Made by a program: the position numbers and the translations under genes. Shown one piece after another: positions 53,420 through 62,060 of a stretch of 64,000 nt of DNA. The stretch comes from Streptomyces sp. NBC_01471. Lineage in GTDB: Bacteria; Actinomycetota; Actinomycetes; Streptomycetales; Streptomycetaceae. The DNA lies in the NCBI RefSeq assembly GCF_041438865.1, contig NZ_CP109450.1:5458501-5522500 (forward strand), written 5' to 3'. The notes below the pieces were generated by a model that saw only the letters and a program-made list of their open reading frames with translations, was not told the DNA's origin and made no database searches. Every line of letters begins with the position of its first letter. Positions within the stretch are counted from its first letter, which is position 1.

Positions 53420-54802
53420 GTGGCCGCCGACAAGATCGACACCATCGTCAGCCTGAGCAAGCGCCGTGGCTTCGTCTACCCCTCCAGTGAGATCTACGGT
53501 GGTCAGCGTGCCGCCTGGGACTACGGGCCGCTGGGTGTCGAGCTGAAGGAGAACCTCAAGCGTCAGTGGTGGCGCTACATGGTCACCGCGCGCGAGGACG
53601 TGGTCGGTCTCGACTCGTCGGTCATCCTGGCCTCCGAGACCTGGGAGGCGTCGGGCCACGTCGCGACCTTCTCCGACCCGCTGACCGAATGCACCTCCTG
53701 CCACAAGCGGTTCCGCGCGGACCACTTGGAGGAGGCGTACGAGGAGAAGCACGGCCACGCGCCCGCGAACGGCCTCGCCGACCTGAACTGCCCCAACTGC
53801 GGCAACAAGGGCACCTTCACCGAGCCCAAGAACTTCTCGGGCCTGCTCTCCACCCACCTCGGCCCGACCCAGGACAGCGGCTCCGTCGCCTACCTGCGCC
53901 CCGAGACGGCCCAGGGCATCTTCACCAACTTCGGCCAGGTGCAGCAGACTTCGCGCAAGAAGCCGCCGTTCGGTATCGCGCAGATGGGCAAGTCCTTCCG
54001 GAACGAGATCACTCCGGGCAACTTCATCTTCCGCACCCGCGAGTTCGAGCAGATGGAGATGGAGTTCTTCGTCAAGCCGGGCGAGGACGAGCAGTGGCAG
54101 GAATACTGGATGGAGCAGCGCTGGAACTGGTACCGCGACCTCGGGATGCGCGAGGAGAACATGCGCTGGTTCGAGCACCCGAAGGAGAAGCTCTCCCACT
54201 ACTCGAAGCGCACCGCCGACATCGAGTACCGCTTCCGCTTCGGCGGCAGTGAGTGGGGCGAGCTGGAGGGCGTCGCCAACCGCACCGACTACGACCTCGG
54301 CGCACACTCCAAGGCCTCGGGCACCGACCTCTCCTACTTCGACCAGGAGAAGGGCGAGCGCTGGACGCCGTACGTCATCGAGCCCGCGGCGGGTGTCGGC
54401 CGGGCGATGCTGGCCTTCATGCTCGACGCGTACATCGAGGACGAGGCGCCCAACGCCAAGGGCGTCATGGAGAAGCGCACCGTGATGCGCCTCGACCCGC
54501 GCCTCGCGCCGGTCAAGGTCGCGGTGCTGCCGCTCTCCCGCAACCCGCAGCTCTCGCCGAAGGCCAAGGGTCTGGCGACCGACCTGCGCCGCAACTGGAA
54601 CATCGAGTTCGACGACGCGGGCGCCATCGGCCGCCGCTACCGCCGCCAGGACGAGATCGGTACGCCGTTCTGCGTCACGGTCGACTTCGACACGCTCGAC
54701 GACAACGCGGTGACGGTGCGCGAGCGCGACACGATGAAGCAGGAGCGGGTCTCGCTGGACCAGATCCAGTCGTACCTGGGTGGCCGTCTGCTGGGCTGCT
54801 GA
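53420..54802 (+). CDS. glyS: Glycine--tRNA ligase (dimeric class II)
   Basis: 460 residues from GTG 53420; GAGAG lies just upstream. Class II motifs are motif 1 around 'YGPLGVELKENLKRQWW', motif 2 'GKSFRNEITPGNFIFRTREFEQMEMEFF' (in two parts) and motif 3 'IEPAAGVGRAMLAFMLDAY'. Zinc-like Cys pairs 'CTSCHKRF' and 'CPNCGNKG' occur in the insertion. It charges tRNA-Gly. It is divergent from znuA and is followed by a strong terminator. Confidence 0.96.
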   Translation: MAADKIDTIVSLSKRRGFVYPSSEIYGGQRAAWDYGPLGVELKENLKRQWWRYMVTAREDVVGLDSSVILASETWEASGHVATFSDPLTECTSCHKRFRADHLEEAYEEKHGHAPANGLADLNCPNCGNKGTFTEPKNFSGLLSTHLGPTQDSGSVAYLRPETAQGIFTNFGQVQQTSRKKPPFGIAQMGKSFRNEITPGNFIFRTREFEQMEMEFFVKPGEDEQWQEYWMEQRWNWYRDLGMREENMRWFEHPKEKLSHYSKRTADIEYRFRFGGSEWGELEGVANRTDYDLGAHSKASGTDLSYFDQEKGERWTPYVIEPAAGVGRAMLAFMLDAYIEDEAPNAKGVMEKRTVMRLDPRLAPVKVAVLPLSRNPQLSPKAKGLATDLRRNWNIEFDDAGAIGRRYRRQDEIGTPFCVTVDFDTLDDNAVTVRERDTMKQERVSLDQIQSYLGGRLLGC

Positions 54803-54895
54803 CCTGGTGTGACGCCTGCGGTCGCTCTCGCGGCCGCTCGTGCGATCAGTCTCGCGTCGCTCCTGCGCCACCGGGGCGTCACTGAGGGCGTCACC

Positions 54896-54933
54896 GAGGG
54901 CCCCGCACCCGCTTCGGCGGGGGCGGGGCCCTC
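54896..54933 (+). terminator. Terminator after glyS
   Basis: An 11-bp outer stem (54896-54906 with 54923-54933) with an inner CCCGC(TTCG)GCGGG hairpin at 54908-54921, ending in a TTCG tetraloop. Confidence 0.75.
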
Positions 54934-55211
54934 TGCCATGGCAGGGAGAGTGCGGGGTACGAGGCCCTCAGCTCGGCATCGACCAGCGTCCGGCCGGGCT
55001 GGCCGACCCCTCCCTGCGCCGGTCGTCCCCGGCCCGAGGGCCCGCGGACGACTTCCAATGAGGGACTTCTCTGCGGATTCCCCGCACCACACAGCCGTAA
55101 CAGGCACACAGCACCCGACGGGGGGCGAGAATCGGCTGGGGGACGTCCGGCCCGCCGTGGTCGGTCCCGATGCCCTCGCCCGACACTCGGCCGACTGACG
55201 TGGAGCCGCTC
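54934..55211. other. Intergenic region with no recognised feature
   Basis: About 280 bp between the glyS terminator and the GPP34 gene. I see no coding frame with normal codon use, no repeat and no clear promoter, although the GPP34 promoter must lie here. Confidence 0.5.
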
Positions 55212-55817
55212 ATGACCACCGCACGGGACCTGGCGATCGTCGCCCTGGACGTGGAACCCACCCTCCCCGTGGAGCAGGGCGACCTGTCGCTCGCGCTCGC
55301 GGGAGCCGAGGTGCTCGACCTCATCGAGGCCAGGGCTCTGGTGGTCGACGGTGACCGCCTGCTGCCCAGCGCCCAAGCGCCCACGACGGAACGTCTGTTG
55401 GACGAGGCCGCTGCGGCGCTCAGGCGGCAGGAGCCGTACGAGTCGGTGGAGGACTGGCTGTGGCGCAGGGGCCGCGGGCTCTTCTCTGCCTACGCCGATG
55501 ACCTGGAGCGGGCGGGGCTGACGGCCCGGCCGCGGGGCCATCTGATTCCACTGCGGAAGGGGCGGGCGGAGCTGGTCGACTCGGCGGCCCGGCGCCGGGC
55601 CGAGGACCGCTGGGCGGCGGGCGAACCGGTGCTTGCCGCTCTGGCGTCCGCGGCCGGAATCGGCGACGAGCCGGCCGAGGACGCGCAGGAGCCCGCCGAC
55701 GACACGATCGCGGCGGTGCTGGCCGCCGTCGGCGGCGCTGTGCAGGAACTGCGGGCCGTACGACAGCGCAGGGCGATCGAGGACGCGGCGTTCGACAACG
55801 TCTGGCGCGGCTACTGA
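55212..55817 (+). CDS. GPP34 (GOLPH3-like) family phosphoprotein
   Basis: 201 residues from ATG 55212, with GGAG seven bases upstream. The order 'TARDLAIVALD', 'LSLALAGAEVLDLIEARAL', 'LLPSAQAPTTERLLDEA' and 'WLWRRGRGLFSAYADDLERAGL' matches GPP34. In eukaryotes GOLPH3 binds PI4P at the Golgi. Streptomyces has many copies of unknown function, perhaps binding acidic lipids. No partner is adjacent. Confidence 0.82.
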   Translation: MTTARDLAIVALDVEPTLPVEQGDLSLALAGAEVLDLIEARALVVDGDRLLPSAQAPTTERLLDEAAAALRRQEPYESVEDWLWRRGRGLFSAYADDLERAGLTARPRGHLIPLRKGRAELVDSAARRRAEDRWAAGEPVLAALASAAGIGDEPAEDAQEPADDTIAAVLAAVGGAVQELRAVRQRRAIEDAAFDNVWRGY

Positions 55818-55976
55818 GGGTGTCCACCGGATCGGGGACGGCGGCGCGCACCTGCACGTCTGGTTCTTCGCCCGGCCCTGACCGTCGCCGCGGTCAGCCG
55901 CCGGCCGATGCCCCCGCTCATGTCCGGACCGGTCGGCATCCCGGTCGCAGTGGTGAACGACCGGGGGCGGATGGGA

Positions 55977-57851
55977 TCAGGGCGTGACCAGGGGGAAGTC
56001 CGGGTCCGGGGTGTCCAGCAGGGTGCTGAAGTCCGCCAGGGCCATGGCGTCGCCGTCGATGGTTGCGCTGCCGGTGGTGATCTCGTCGACGAAGGTGGTC
56101 AGTCCGCCGAGGACGGCGTTCAGGGTGGTGCGTGCCAGCCGCAGGGTGGCGTGTGGCTGTTCACCGCGCGGCGCGTCGCCCGCCATGGCGGTGAGGGCGC
56201 CGTTGGAGAGCAGCAGCGTCCAGGTCTCGTCCGTGTCGGTGAACTCCCAGCGCAGCAGCAGCCGTCCGGCCGCCGCTGCGCGCGGTCCGTTGATCCGTAC
56301 CGCCATGGACTGGAAGACCTGCCCCGCGGTCAGCGCGGCGAGGACGTCGGGGGCGCGGCGGGTCGGGGTCGCGATGATGCCGCCGCGGAGTTCGGCCGCG
56401 CCCATCAGGTAGAAGTTGCGCCAGGGGCCCGATTCGGCACTGTGGCCGAGCCGTTCGAAGGTATCGGCCTGCAGGGAGCGTGCCTCGTCGTTGTCCGGAT
56501 CGGCGAACAGCACATGGTTGACGACCTCGGCGACCCAGCGCAGGTCGCCGTCCTCATAGGACTTCCTGGCCTTGGCGAGTACGGCTTCGGCCCCGCCCAT
56601 GAACTCCACGTACCGGCCGGCCGCTTCGACGGGCGGGTGCGCCCACAGATGGGCCGGGTTGCCGTCGAACCAGCCCATGTACCGCTGGTAGACGGCCTTG
56701 GCGTTGTGGCTGAGGGTGCCGTAGTAGCCGCGGGCGTGCCAGGCGCGGTCCAGCGCCTCGGGGAGGCGCAGTTCCTCGGCGATCTCGGCCCCGGTGCGGC
56801 CGGCGTTGATGAGCCGTACGGACTGATCGTGCAGATACGCGTACGTGTCCCGCTGCTCCTCCAGGAAGCGGACTGCCCGCTCCTGGCCCCAGGTCGGCCA
56901 GTGGTGGGAGGCGAAGACGGTGTCGAACTCCCCGGCGAACAGCCGCAGTGTCTCGGTCAGATAGCGCGCCCAGGCGCTGGGGTCGCGGACGAGCGCGCCC
57001 CGCAGGGTGAGCACGTTGTGCAGGGTGTGGCAGGCGTTCTCGGCGACACACAGCGTTCGCAGGCCGGGGAAGTGGAAGTTCATCTCCGAGGGGGCCTCGG
57101 TACCCGGAGTGAGCTGGAAGACCATACGGACACCGTCGACGGTCTCCTCCTGGCCGGTCCTGGTGATGTCGAGGGTCGGGGCGATCAGCCCGACCGTGCC
57201 CAGCGAGGTCGTCATGCCGAGGCCGCAGCCGATCTGCCCGGCGGGCCCCTTGGCCAGTGCGGCGCCGTACATGTAGCCGGCCCGGCGGCTCATCGCGGGC
57301 CCGGTGAAGACGTTCTCGCTCGCGGCGTGCTCCATGAAGCCCGCGGGCGCCAGCACCGGCACCGCGCCGGACGCCACATCGGCTGCGTCCACCACGCCCC
57401 GCACACCGCCGAAGTGATCGACGTGCGAATGGGTGTAGATCACGGCCGTCACCGGCCGCTCCCCCCGGTGTTCGCGGTAGAGCCCGAGCGCGGCAGCGGC
57501 GACCTCCTCGCTGATCAGCGGGTCGATGACAATGACGCCTCGCTCGCCCTCGACGAAGGTGATGTTGGACAGGTCCAGTCCGCGCACCTGGTGGATGCCG
57601 GGCACCACCTCGTACAGGCCCTGTTTCACCGTCAGCCGGCCCTGGCGCCACAGGGACGGGTGGGCCGTCGGCGGCGCCTCCTCGTCCCGTTCCAGGAAGG
57701 CGTAGGCGTCGTTGTCCCAGACCGGCCGCCCGTCCGCGTCGCGTACGACGCAGGGGTCGAGGCGCCCGAGGAAGCCACGGTCGGCGTCGGCGAAGTCCTG
57801 GTCGTCGTCCCAGGCGAGGTGATCGGTGCTGTACGTGGTCATGGTGCTCAC
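55977..57851 (-). CDS. Alkyl sulfatase, SdsA1-like
   Basis: 624 residues from GTG 57851, whose GTGA overlaps the upstream stop; ATG 57842 is possible. The MBL zinc motif is 'YTHSHVDHFGG' (about 145), with further ligands in 'AENACHTLHN' and 'VFASHHWPTWG'. A dimerisation region follows, then a C-terminal SCP2-like domain ('PDVLAALTAGQVFQSMAVRINGPRA'), the SdsA1 architecture. It hydrolyses primary or secondary alkyl sulfates. No signal peptide is visible, unlike secreted SdsA1. It is coupled to the membrane protein gene and controlled by the divergent TetR (inferred). Confidence 0.9.
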   Translation of the reverse strand: MSTMTTYSTDHLAWDDDQDFADADRGFLGRLDPCVVRDADGRPVWDNDAYAFLERDEEAPPTAHPSLWRQGRLTVKQGLYEVVPGIHQVRGLDLSNITFVEGERGVIVIDPLISEEVAAAALGLYREHRGERPVTAVIYTHSHVDHFGGVRGVVDAADVASGAVPVLAPAGFMEHAASENVFTGPAMSRRAGYMYGAALAKGPAGQIGCGLGMTTSLGTVGLIAPTLDITRTGQEETVDGVRMVFQLTPGTEAPSEMNFHFPGLRTLCVAENACHTLHNVLTLRGALVRDPSAWARYLTETLRLFAGEFDTVFASHHWPTWGQERAVRFLEEQRDTYAYLHDQSVRLINAGRTGAEIAEELRLPEALDRAWHARGYYGTLSHNAKAVYQRYMGWFDGNPAHLWAHPPVEAAGRYVEFMGGAEAVLAKARKSYEDGDLRWVAEVVNHVLFADPDNDEARSLQADTFERLGHSAESGPWRNFYLMGAAELRGGIIATPTRRAPDVLAALTAGQVFQSMAVRINGPRAAAAGRLLLRWEFTDTDETWTLLLSNGALTAMAGDAPRGEQPHATLRLARTTLNAVLGGLTTFVDEITTGSATIDGDAMALADFSTLLDTPDPDFPLVTP

Positions 57852-58324
57852 ATTTCTTTCCGTACGGGGGAGGGCCGCCGTCCCCGGAGCCCTGGGCGAG
57901 CCGCGCTCAACTGCCGCTGGTGGAAGGCCGGTCCGCCCAGCGCGACGGCCAGCAGGAGTCCGACGGCCGTGATCGCGCCGGGCTCCGGCAGCCGGAGCCC
58001 GAGCAGCCAGTCGCAGCACACGGCTGCCGCGACGAGCGTCACCTTCAGCGCCACCAGGCGCCGCAGTGGCACCCGGCGGGACGGCGCACGGCCGGTGCGC
58101 CGCTCGCGCCGACGGCGCACGAGGTGGATGAGCGGCGGCACCACCAGGATCAACACCAGCACCCGCAGCGCGTGCTCCCAGACCGGCAGACCGGCACCCC
58201 GGAACCACATCCCCGCCATCACCAGTCCTGCGACCAGATACCCGGCACGGACCCCGCGGCTGGGCCGCTCAGACCGCATGAGGCCGGCCCGGGGAGGCTC
58301 GTCGGCGGGCTCGGTGCTCGGCAT
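57848..58324 (-). CDS. Small membrane protein in the alkylsulfatase operon
   Basis: 158 residues from ATG 58324. About four hydrophobic segments are seen (near 28-41, 50-68, 92-108 and 116-130), with Arg-rich loops on the presumed inner side. No transporter signature is recognised. Its stop overlaps the sulfatase start, so the genes are cotranscribed. It may help uptake or act as an accessory to sulfatase use, but this is not shown. Confidence 0.7.
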   Translation of the reverse strand: MPSTEPADEPPRAGLMRSERPSRGVRAGYLVAGLVMAGMWFRGAGLPVWEHALRVLVLILVVPPLIHLVRRRRERRTGRAPSRRVPLRRLVALKVTLVAAAVCCDWLLGLRLPEPGAITAVGLLLAVALGGPAFHQRQLSAARPGLRGRRPSPVRKEM

Positions 58325-58369
58325 GCGCGACTCCTCACGGGGCTGGCCAGGACGCTCGCCACCGTAAAG

Positions 58370-58383
58370 TGTCAGTCCTGACT
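58370..58383. promoter_or_regulatory. TetR operator, copy 1
   Basis: TGTCAGTCCTGACT. The arms TGTCA/TGACt flank four bases, and the core GTCAG-tc-CTGAC is a perfect 5-2-5 repeat. It lies in the divergent gap near the operon start, close enough to block transcription to the left. Confidence 0.55.
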
Positions 58384-58418
58384 TTTTCTAGTGCCCGGCC
58401 GGTTCCGTGCGGCGGAAG

Positions 58419-58432
58419 TGTCATACATGACA
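58419..58432. promoter_or_regulatory. TetR operator, copy 2
   Basis: TGTCATACATGACA, a perfect 6-2-6 inverted repeat, with the same TGTCA-N4-TGACA layout as copy 1, 49 bp away centre to centre. It sits 32 bp before the TetR start. Confidence 0.6.
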
Positions 58433-58463
58433 GTTCCCGGCCCGCGTGCCACAATCGCTCAAC

Positions 58464-59090
58464 GTGAGCACGACAGAACCCCGGGAGCCGGGGCTGCGCG
58501 AGCGGAAGAAGGCGGCCACCCGGCTGGCCCTCCAGCGAGCCGCTCTGCGCATGTTCGAGGAGAACGGCTACGAGAGGACGACCGTCCGGGACATCGCCGC
58601 CGCGGCGGATGTCACCGAGCGCACCTTCTTCCGGTACTTCCCCTCCAAGGAAGACCTCGTCCTCAGCGAGATCACTGACTTGCTGCCGCCGCTGCGCGAC
58701 GAGATCCGCGCCCGGCCCGCGGGGGAACCCCCGCTGACCGCCGTGCTGAACGCCCTGCTCGCGCTCGGCGGGAAACGCCCCGAAACCGGGCTGGTGCTCC
58801 TCTTCAGCGGACCCCCCGCCCGCTTCGCCCCCCGGGCCTCCCGCCCGGCGCTCGCCGTCCTGTTCGACTTCGAGAGCGGCGTCGCCACAGCCCTGGCGGA
58901 GCGCTTGGGCGAGCCCCGGGACGCCGCTGACGGGTCGGCCATCCCCCTGCGGTCCTCGGTGCTCGCGCGGGCCTCCGTCGCCGCCGTCCGCAGCGCGATG
59001 ATCGCGCACAGCGACCTGGGCGAAGACCGGCCCACCCCCGGGACGATCACCACCCTGCTCCGCGAGGCGTTCGCCGTTCTCGGCTCCTGA
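58464..59090 (+). CDS. TetR-family regulator of the alkylsulfatase operon
   Basis: About 208 residues from GTG 58464; GTG 58446 is also in frame, and neither has a strong Shine-Dalgarno. The helix-turn-helix (about 18-62) has 'RTTVRDIAAAADVTERTFFRYFPSKEDLV' in two pieces. The variable ligand domain follows. It is divergent from the alkylsulfatase genes, with two matching inverted repeats between. An alkyl sulfate or alcohol ligand is plausible. Confidence 0.85.
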   Translation: MSTTEPREPGLRERKKAATRLALQRAALRMFEENGYERTTVRDIAAAADVTERTFFRYFPSKEDLVLSEITDLLPPLRDEIRARPAGEPPLTAVLNALLALGGKRPETGLVLLFSGPPARFAPRASRPALAVLFDFESGVATALAERLGEPRDAADGSAIPLRSSVLARASVAAVRSAMIAHSDLGEDRPTPGTITTLLREAFAVLGS

Positions 59091-59183
59091 TCCAGTTCGC
59101 CCGACGGCGTGCGGAGCGCCGGCCGGCGCTGCCCGGTGGTCCGTGGGGACACATGACGAACAGGCATGTCAACCCTCGTGACG

Positions 59184-59208
59184 ACTTTTCAATCACTGAT
59201 TGAAAAGT
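59184..59208. promoter_or_regulatory. Perfect 12-1-12 inverted repeat upstream of the chimeric gene
   Basis: ACTTTTCAATCA at 59184-59195, centre C, then TGATTGAAAAGT at 59197-59208. It lies 28 bp before the TetR-like start. It is a typical TetR operator and remains intact although the downstream gene has decayed. Confidence 0.7.
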
Positions 59209-59236
59209 GTCGTGAGCCGTGCTGTCATGCGGTGCC

Positions 59237-59979
59237 ATGGCCACTGACACAACCCGGGCGCGACTGCTGGACGAGGCCGAGCGGCTCTTCCTCGAACGGG
59301 GCTACGAGCTGGTTTCGGTGCGCGCGGTCAACGCCGCCGCAGGCATGAACCCCGCCGCGGTCCACTACCACTTCGGCTCCAAGGAGGATCTGGTCGTGGC
59401 CCTGTTGCAGAGCCGTCTCGGTCCGCTGTGGGCCGATCGTCTTGCCACCCTGACGCGGCGCCGGGCCGCTGGCTGGACCCCCGGCGCGGGCGAACTCGTC
59501 GACGTCGTCGTCCGCCCGCTGGCCGAACTGGCCGCCCGCCCCGCGGGGCGCATGCTTGCGCTCCAACTCACCGCGGGCAGCTCCCTGTTGAACCCGATGT
59601 ACCTCTTCCGCGGCGACGCCCCGGTCAAGGAGTTCGCGGCGCAGTTCCCGCAGCCTCAGCGGCTGGGCATCCGCCTGATCGGCAAACAGATCCTGCGCGC
59701 CTACCCGTACCGGGAGGCGTACCTGCTGGAGTCCGGCAGCGCTTCCGTGCCGCCCTTGACCTGCCGCTGATCCTGCTCGGCGGCATCACCCACCGGGAGA
59801 CGATGGACCGGGCCATGGTCGAGGGCTTCCAGTTCGTCGCCATGGCCCGGGCCCTGCTGCGCGAACCGGACCTGATCGCCCGGATCACGGCCGCCCGCGA
59901 CACCGCCTCGCAGTGCATCCACTGCAACCTCTGCATGCCCACCATCTACACAGGCACCCACTGCCCATTGGCGCCCTGA
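59237..59979 (+). pseudogene. TetR N-terminus fused to C-terminal fragment of an NADH:flavin oxidoreductase, frameshifted
   Basis: From ATG 59237 the first ~100 residues are a good TetR DNA-binding domain ('VSVRAVNAAAGMNPAAVHYHFGSKEDLV' in two pieces). From about 59555 the same frame turns into an OYE-type oxidoreductase ('LLNPMYLFRGDAPVKEFAAQF', 'YPYREAYLLES') and stops at 59770. The oxidoreductase then continues in the +1 frame from about 59735 ('FRAALDLPLILLGGITHRETMD', then 'CIHCNLCMPTIYTGT') to 59979. So a deletion joined two genes and a later shift broke the product. The catalytic FMN half is lost. Confidence 0.75.
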
Positions 59980-60047
59980 CCAACCACGCCTCCATCCCGC
60001 GCCGGCATGAGGCGCACGCGGCTCGGTCTCTGTCCCACGAGACCGTG

Positions 60048-60326
60048 TCATCGGCTCCGAGCGGTCTGGCACGGAGTTCGGAGGGCCGCGATCCCGGCCC
60101 AGGCGATCTCGTAGTACTTGACCCGCTCGTCCTGCCCGGTCAGCGCCATGCCCGCAGAGATCATCACGCGGTGGGACGCGGCATTGTCATGGTCGGCGTC
60201 CCCCTTCACCCGGGCGAAGCCCCGCTCACGGGCTGAGGCGAGCACCGCCCGGACCGCCTCGGACGCGTACCCCCTGCCCTGCGCGGCCGGGACCAGGCCG
60301 TACCCGATGGTGAGGGAGCCGCGCTG
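60048..60326 (-). pseudogene. GNAT acetyltransferase, C-terminal fragment
   Basis: On the minus strand 'TIGYGLVPAAQGRGYASEAV' (acetyl-CoA binding Q-x-x-G-x-G/A) is followed by 'VKGDADHDNAASHRVMISAGM', a GNAT C-terminus. A TGA at 60327-60329 closes the frame upstream, and the N-terminal half is missing. No start is available, so it is unlikely to be functional. It adjoins the chimeric gene, marking a decayed stretch. Confidence 0.6.
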
Positions 60327-60373
60327 TCACGAGGTCACTCATGGAGGGGCGCCCACCGCTGTGGCGGTCGAGT

Positions 60374-60577
60374 TCAGTGGCTGCCATCTGCCTTCACTGC
60401 CGTGAGGAAGGCGGCCCAGGCGGTGGGGGAGTGGTACGTGGTGCCGTGGGCGGGGCACTTGCTGTCGCGGACGGCGCGGCCGCCGTAGGCAGTCTCGGCC
60501 ACCTCGACACACTCGTTCAGGTTGGCACCGGAGTAGGAGGACTTGCGGAACGGATTGACGATTTGAGGGCTGCTCAC
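60374..60577 (-). CDS. DUF397 protein
   Basis: 67 residues, ATG 60577 overlapping the XRE stop (ATGA). 'FRKSSYSGANLNECVEVAE' and 'AVRDSKCPAHG' are DUF397. Small DUF397 proteins often pair with DUF5753 XRE regulators and can antagonise them. It is likely the partner of the upstream gene. Confidence 0.9.
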   Translation of the reverse strand: MSSPQIVNPFRKSSYSGANLNECVEVAETAYGGRAVRDSKCPAHGTTYHSPTAWAAFLTAVKADGSH

Positions 60578-61443
60578 TGCTCCGTGCTCTCTTCAGGAAG
60601 GTCGTTCATGGCTTGCCGAATGAACGCTTTGCTCTCGGCCGGGTTCAGTGCAGTGGAGCGAAGCAGTTCAAAGGAGTGTGCGTAGGCCGCGATCTCCTCG
60701 GGATCCTCCGCTACGAAGATGCTGCTGTGAGTGTCCTGGCCGATGGCTGTCGGCGACCATTCACCATCGAACGACAGCATGACGAATCCGGGCGAACACC
60801 GGGTGGCAGCCCACTCGGAACCAGGGAGTACCTGGAGGGTTACGTTGGCGCGTTCGGACGATTCGATAAGGTCGGCCAGCTGTGCGCGGTGTGCAGCGCG
60901 TGACGGCAGGGCCGAGGTGATGGTGGATTCGCCCACTACGGCAGCAAATCGGGCACCTGATGTCTCCGCCTTCTTCCGACGTTCCTGGCGGATGTTGACC
61001 ACCTGCTCGGCGAACGCCGGGTCCGAGTTGGCGGCATTGCCCTCCAGCAGGGAACGTGTGTAGCCCTCCGTCTGCAAGAGGCCGGGAATCAGCAACGGCT
61101 GCCAGGTGCGGATGTAGGTGGCGTCAGTTTCCAGAGCGATGTAATCGCCCAAACCGTCCGGCACCGCGTAGTCGAGCCACCATCCGCGTTTGTTGGAGTC
61201 GCGAGCGAGCTGCTCAAGGTGCGTGTACACCCCGCGGTCCTCGACCCCGTACAGCTCCAGCATCAGCCGCACGTCGCCTGGCCGAGCGGACACTTGGCCC
61301 GCCTCGACACGGCTGATTTTGGCCTTGGAGCTTGCGATGTGATCAGCGGCGTGCTGCTGGTCCAGCTTCGCCGCTTCGCGATAACGGCGGAGGGCCGCGC
61401 CAAGGCGACGGCTCCGCACGGTAGGGCGTCCACCTGCGGGCAT
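60574..61443 (-). CDS. XRE/DUF5753 regulator (WhiJ-like)
   Basis: 289 residues from ATG 61443, with GGAGGGG about five bases upstream. The HTH region (about 15-65) has 'AALRRYREAAKLDQQHAADHIASSKAKISRVE'. The DUF5753 domain begins near 'TYIRTWQPLLIPGLLQTEGYTRSLL'. It is translationally coupled to the DUF397 gene and divergent from an RsbW-like ATPase. This set resembles WhiJ/AbaA-type developmental loci. Confidence 0.88.
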   Translation of the reverse strand: MPAGGRPTVRSRRLGAALRRYREAAKLDQQHAADHIASSKAKISRVEAGQVSARPGDVRLMLELYGVEDRGVYTHLEQLARDSNKRGWWLDYAVPDGLGDYIALETDATYIRTWQPLLIPGLLQTEGYTRSLLEGNAANSDPAFAEQVVNIRQERRKKAETSGARFAAVVGESTITSALPSRAAHRAQLADLIESSERANVTLQVLPGSEWAATRCSPGFVMLSFDGEWSPTAIGQDTHSSIFVAEDPEEIAAYAHSFELLRSTALNPAESKAFIRQAMNDLPEESTEQ

Positions 61444-61652
61444 GTCCCCTCCTTCACTGCGCGCGTTCAGTCTGCACGTCAACGGACGCTACATGCCAGT
61501 GGGTTGAAACAGAGAGTCGCATGCAACTTCTCGCTTTCACGTAGTTGAATTTGTGCATGGTCTCTGAGTAGCGTGATTGCTGTCACTTGGAGCGACGCTC
61601 AATGCGCCCTGAGTGATCAAGTTCCGGCTGCCCAGTGCCCCTTGGAGGCCCT

Positions 61653-62060
61653 ATGTCCGGGCGTACGAACACCACCCGCTTCCGCCGCACCAGGGCATCC
61701 GTGTCCAAGGCCCGGCGTCACGTCGAAGCCGTACTCATCGACTGGAGGCTGGGTCACCTCGTGGAGCCGGCCGCCCTCATCACCAGTGAGCTGGCCACGA
61801 ACACCGTCCTGCATGCCCACGGGATCTCCGAGTACTTCGAGTTGACCCTGCGCCGACGCCGCTCCGTGCTGGTGCTGGAGGTCGCCGACGCCTGCACCTG
61901 GGCCCGGCCCGAACTGCGCAAGCCCGACCCGGAAGCGCTCGGCGGACGGGGCTTATGGCTGGTCGACACGCTCGCCGACGCCTGGGGCGTGCGGGAGCGC
62001 TCCGTGGCGGGCAAGACCGTCTGGGTCCAACTCGCCACCCGGGGCGGTGGCGATGCGTAA
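61653..62060 (+). CDS. RsbW-like ATP-binding protein
   Basis: 135 residues from ATG 61653, with GGAGG five bases upstream. N box 'ITSELATNTVLHAHG', 'VLEVADACTW', and G2 'GGRGLWLVDTLADAWGV' define a HATPase_c/anti-sigma-kinase-like fold. These short proteins accompany WhiJ/DUF397 genes. A kinase activity or sigma partner is not known. The next small ORF overlaps its stop. Confidence 0.88.
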   Translation: MSGRTNTTRFRRTRASVSKARRHVEAVLIDWRLGHLVEPAALITSELATNTVLHAHGISEYFELTLRRRRSVLVLEVADACTWARPELRKPDPEALGGRGLWLVDTLADAWGVRERSVAGKTVWVQLATRGGGDA

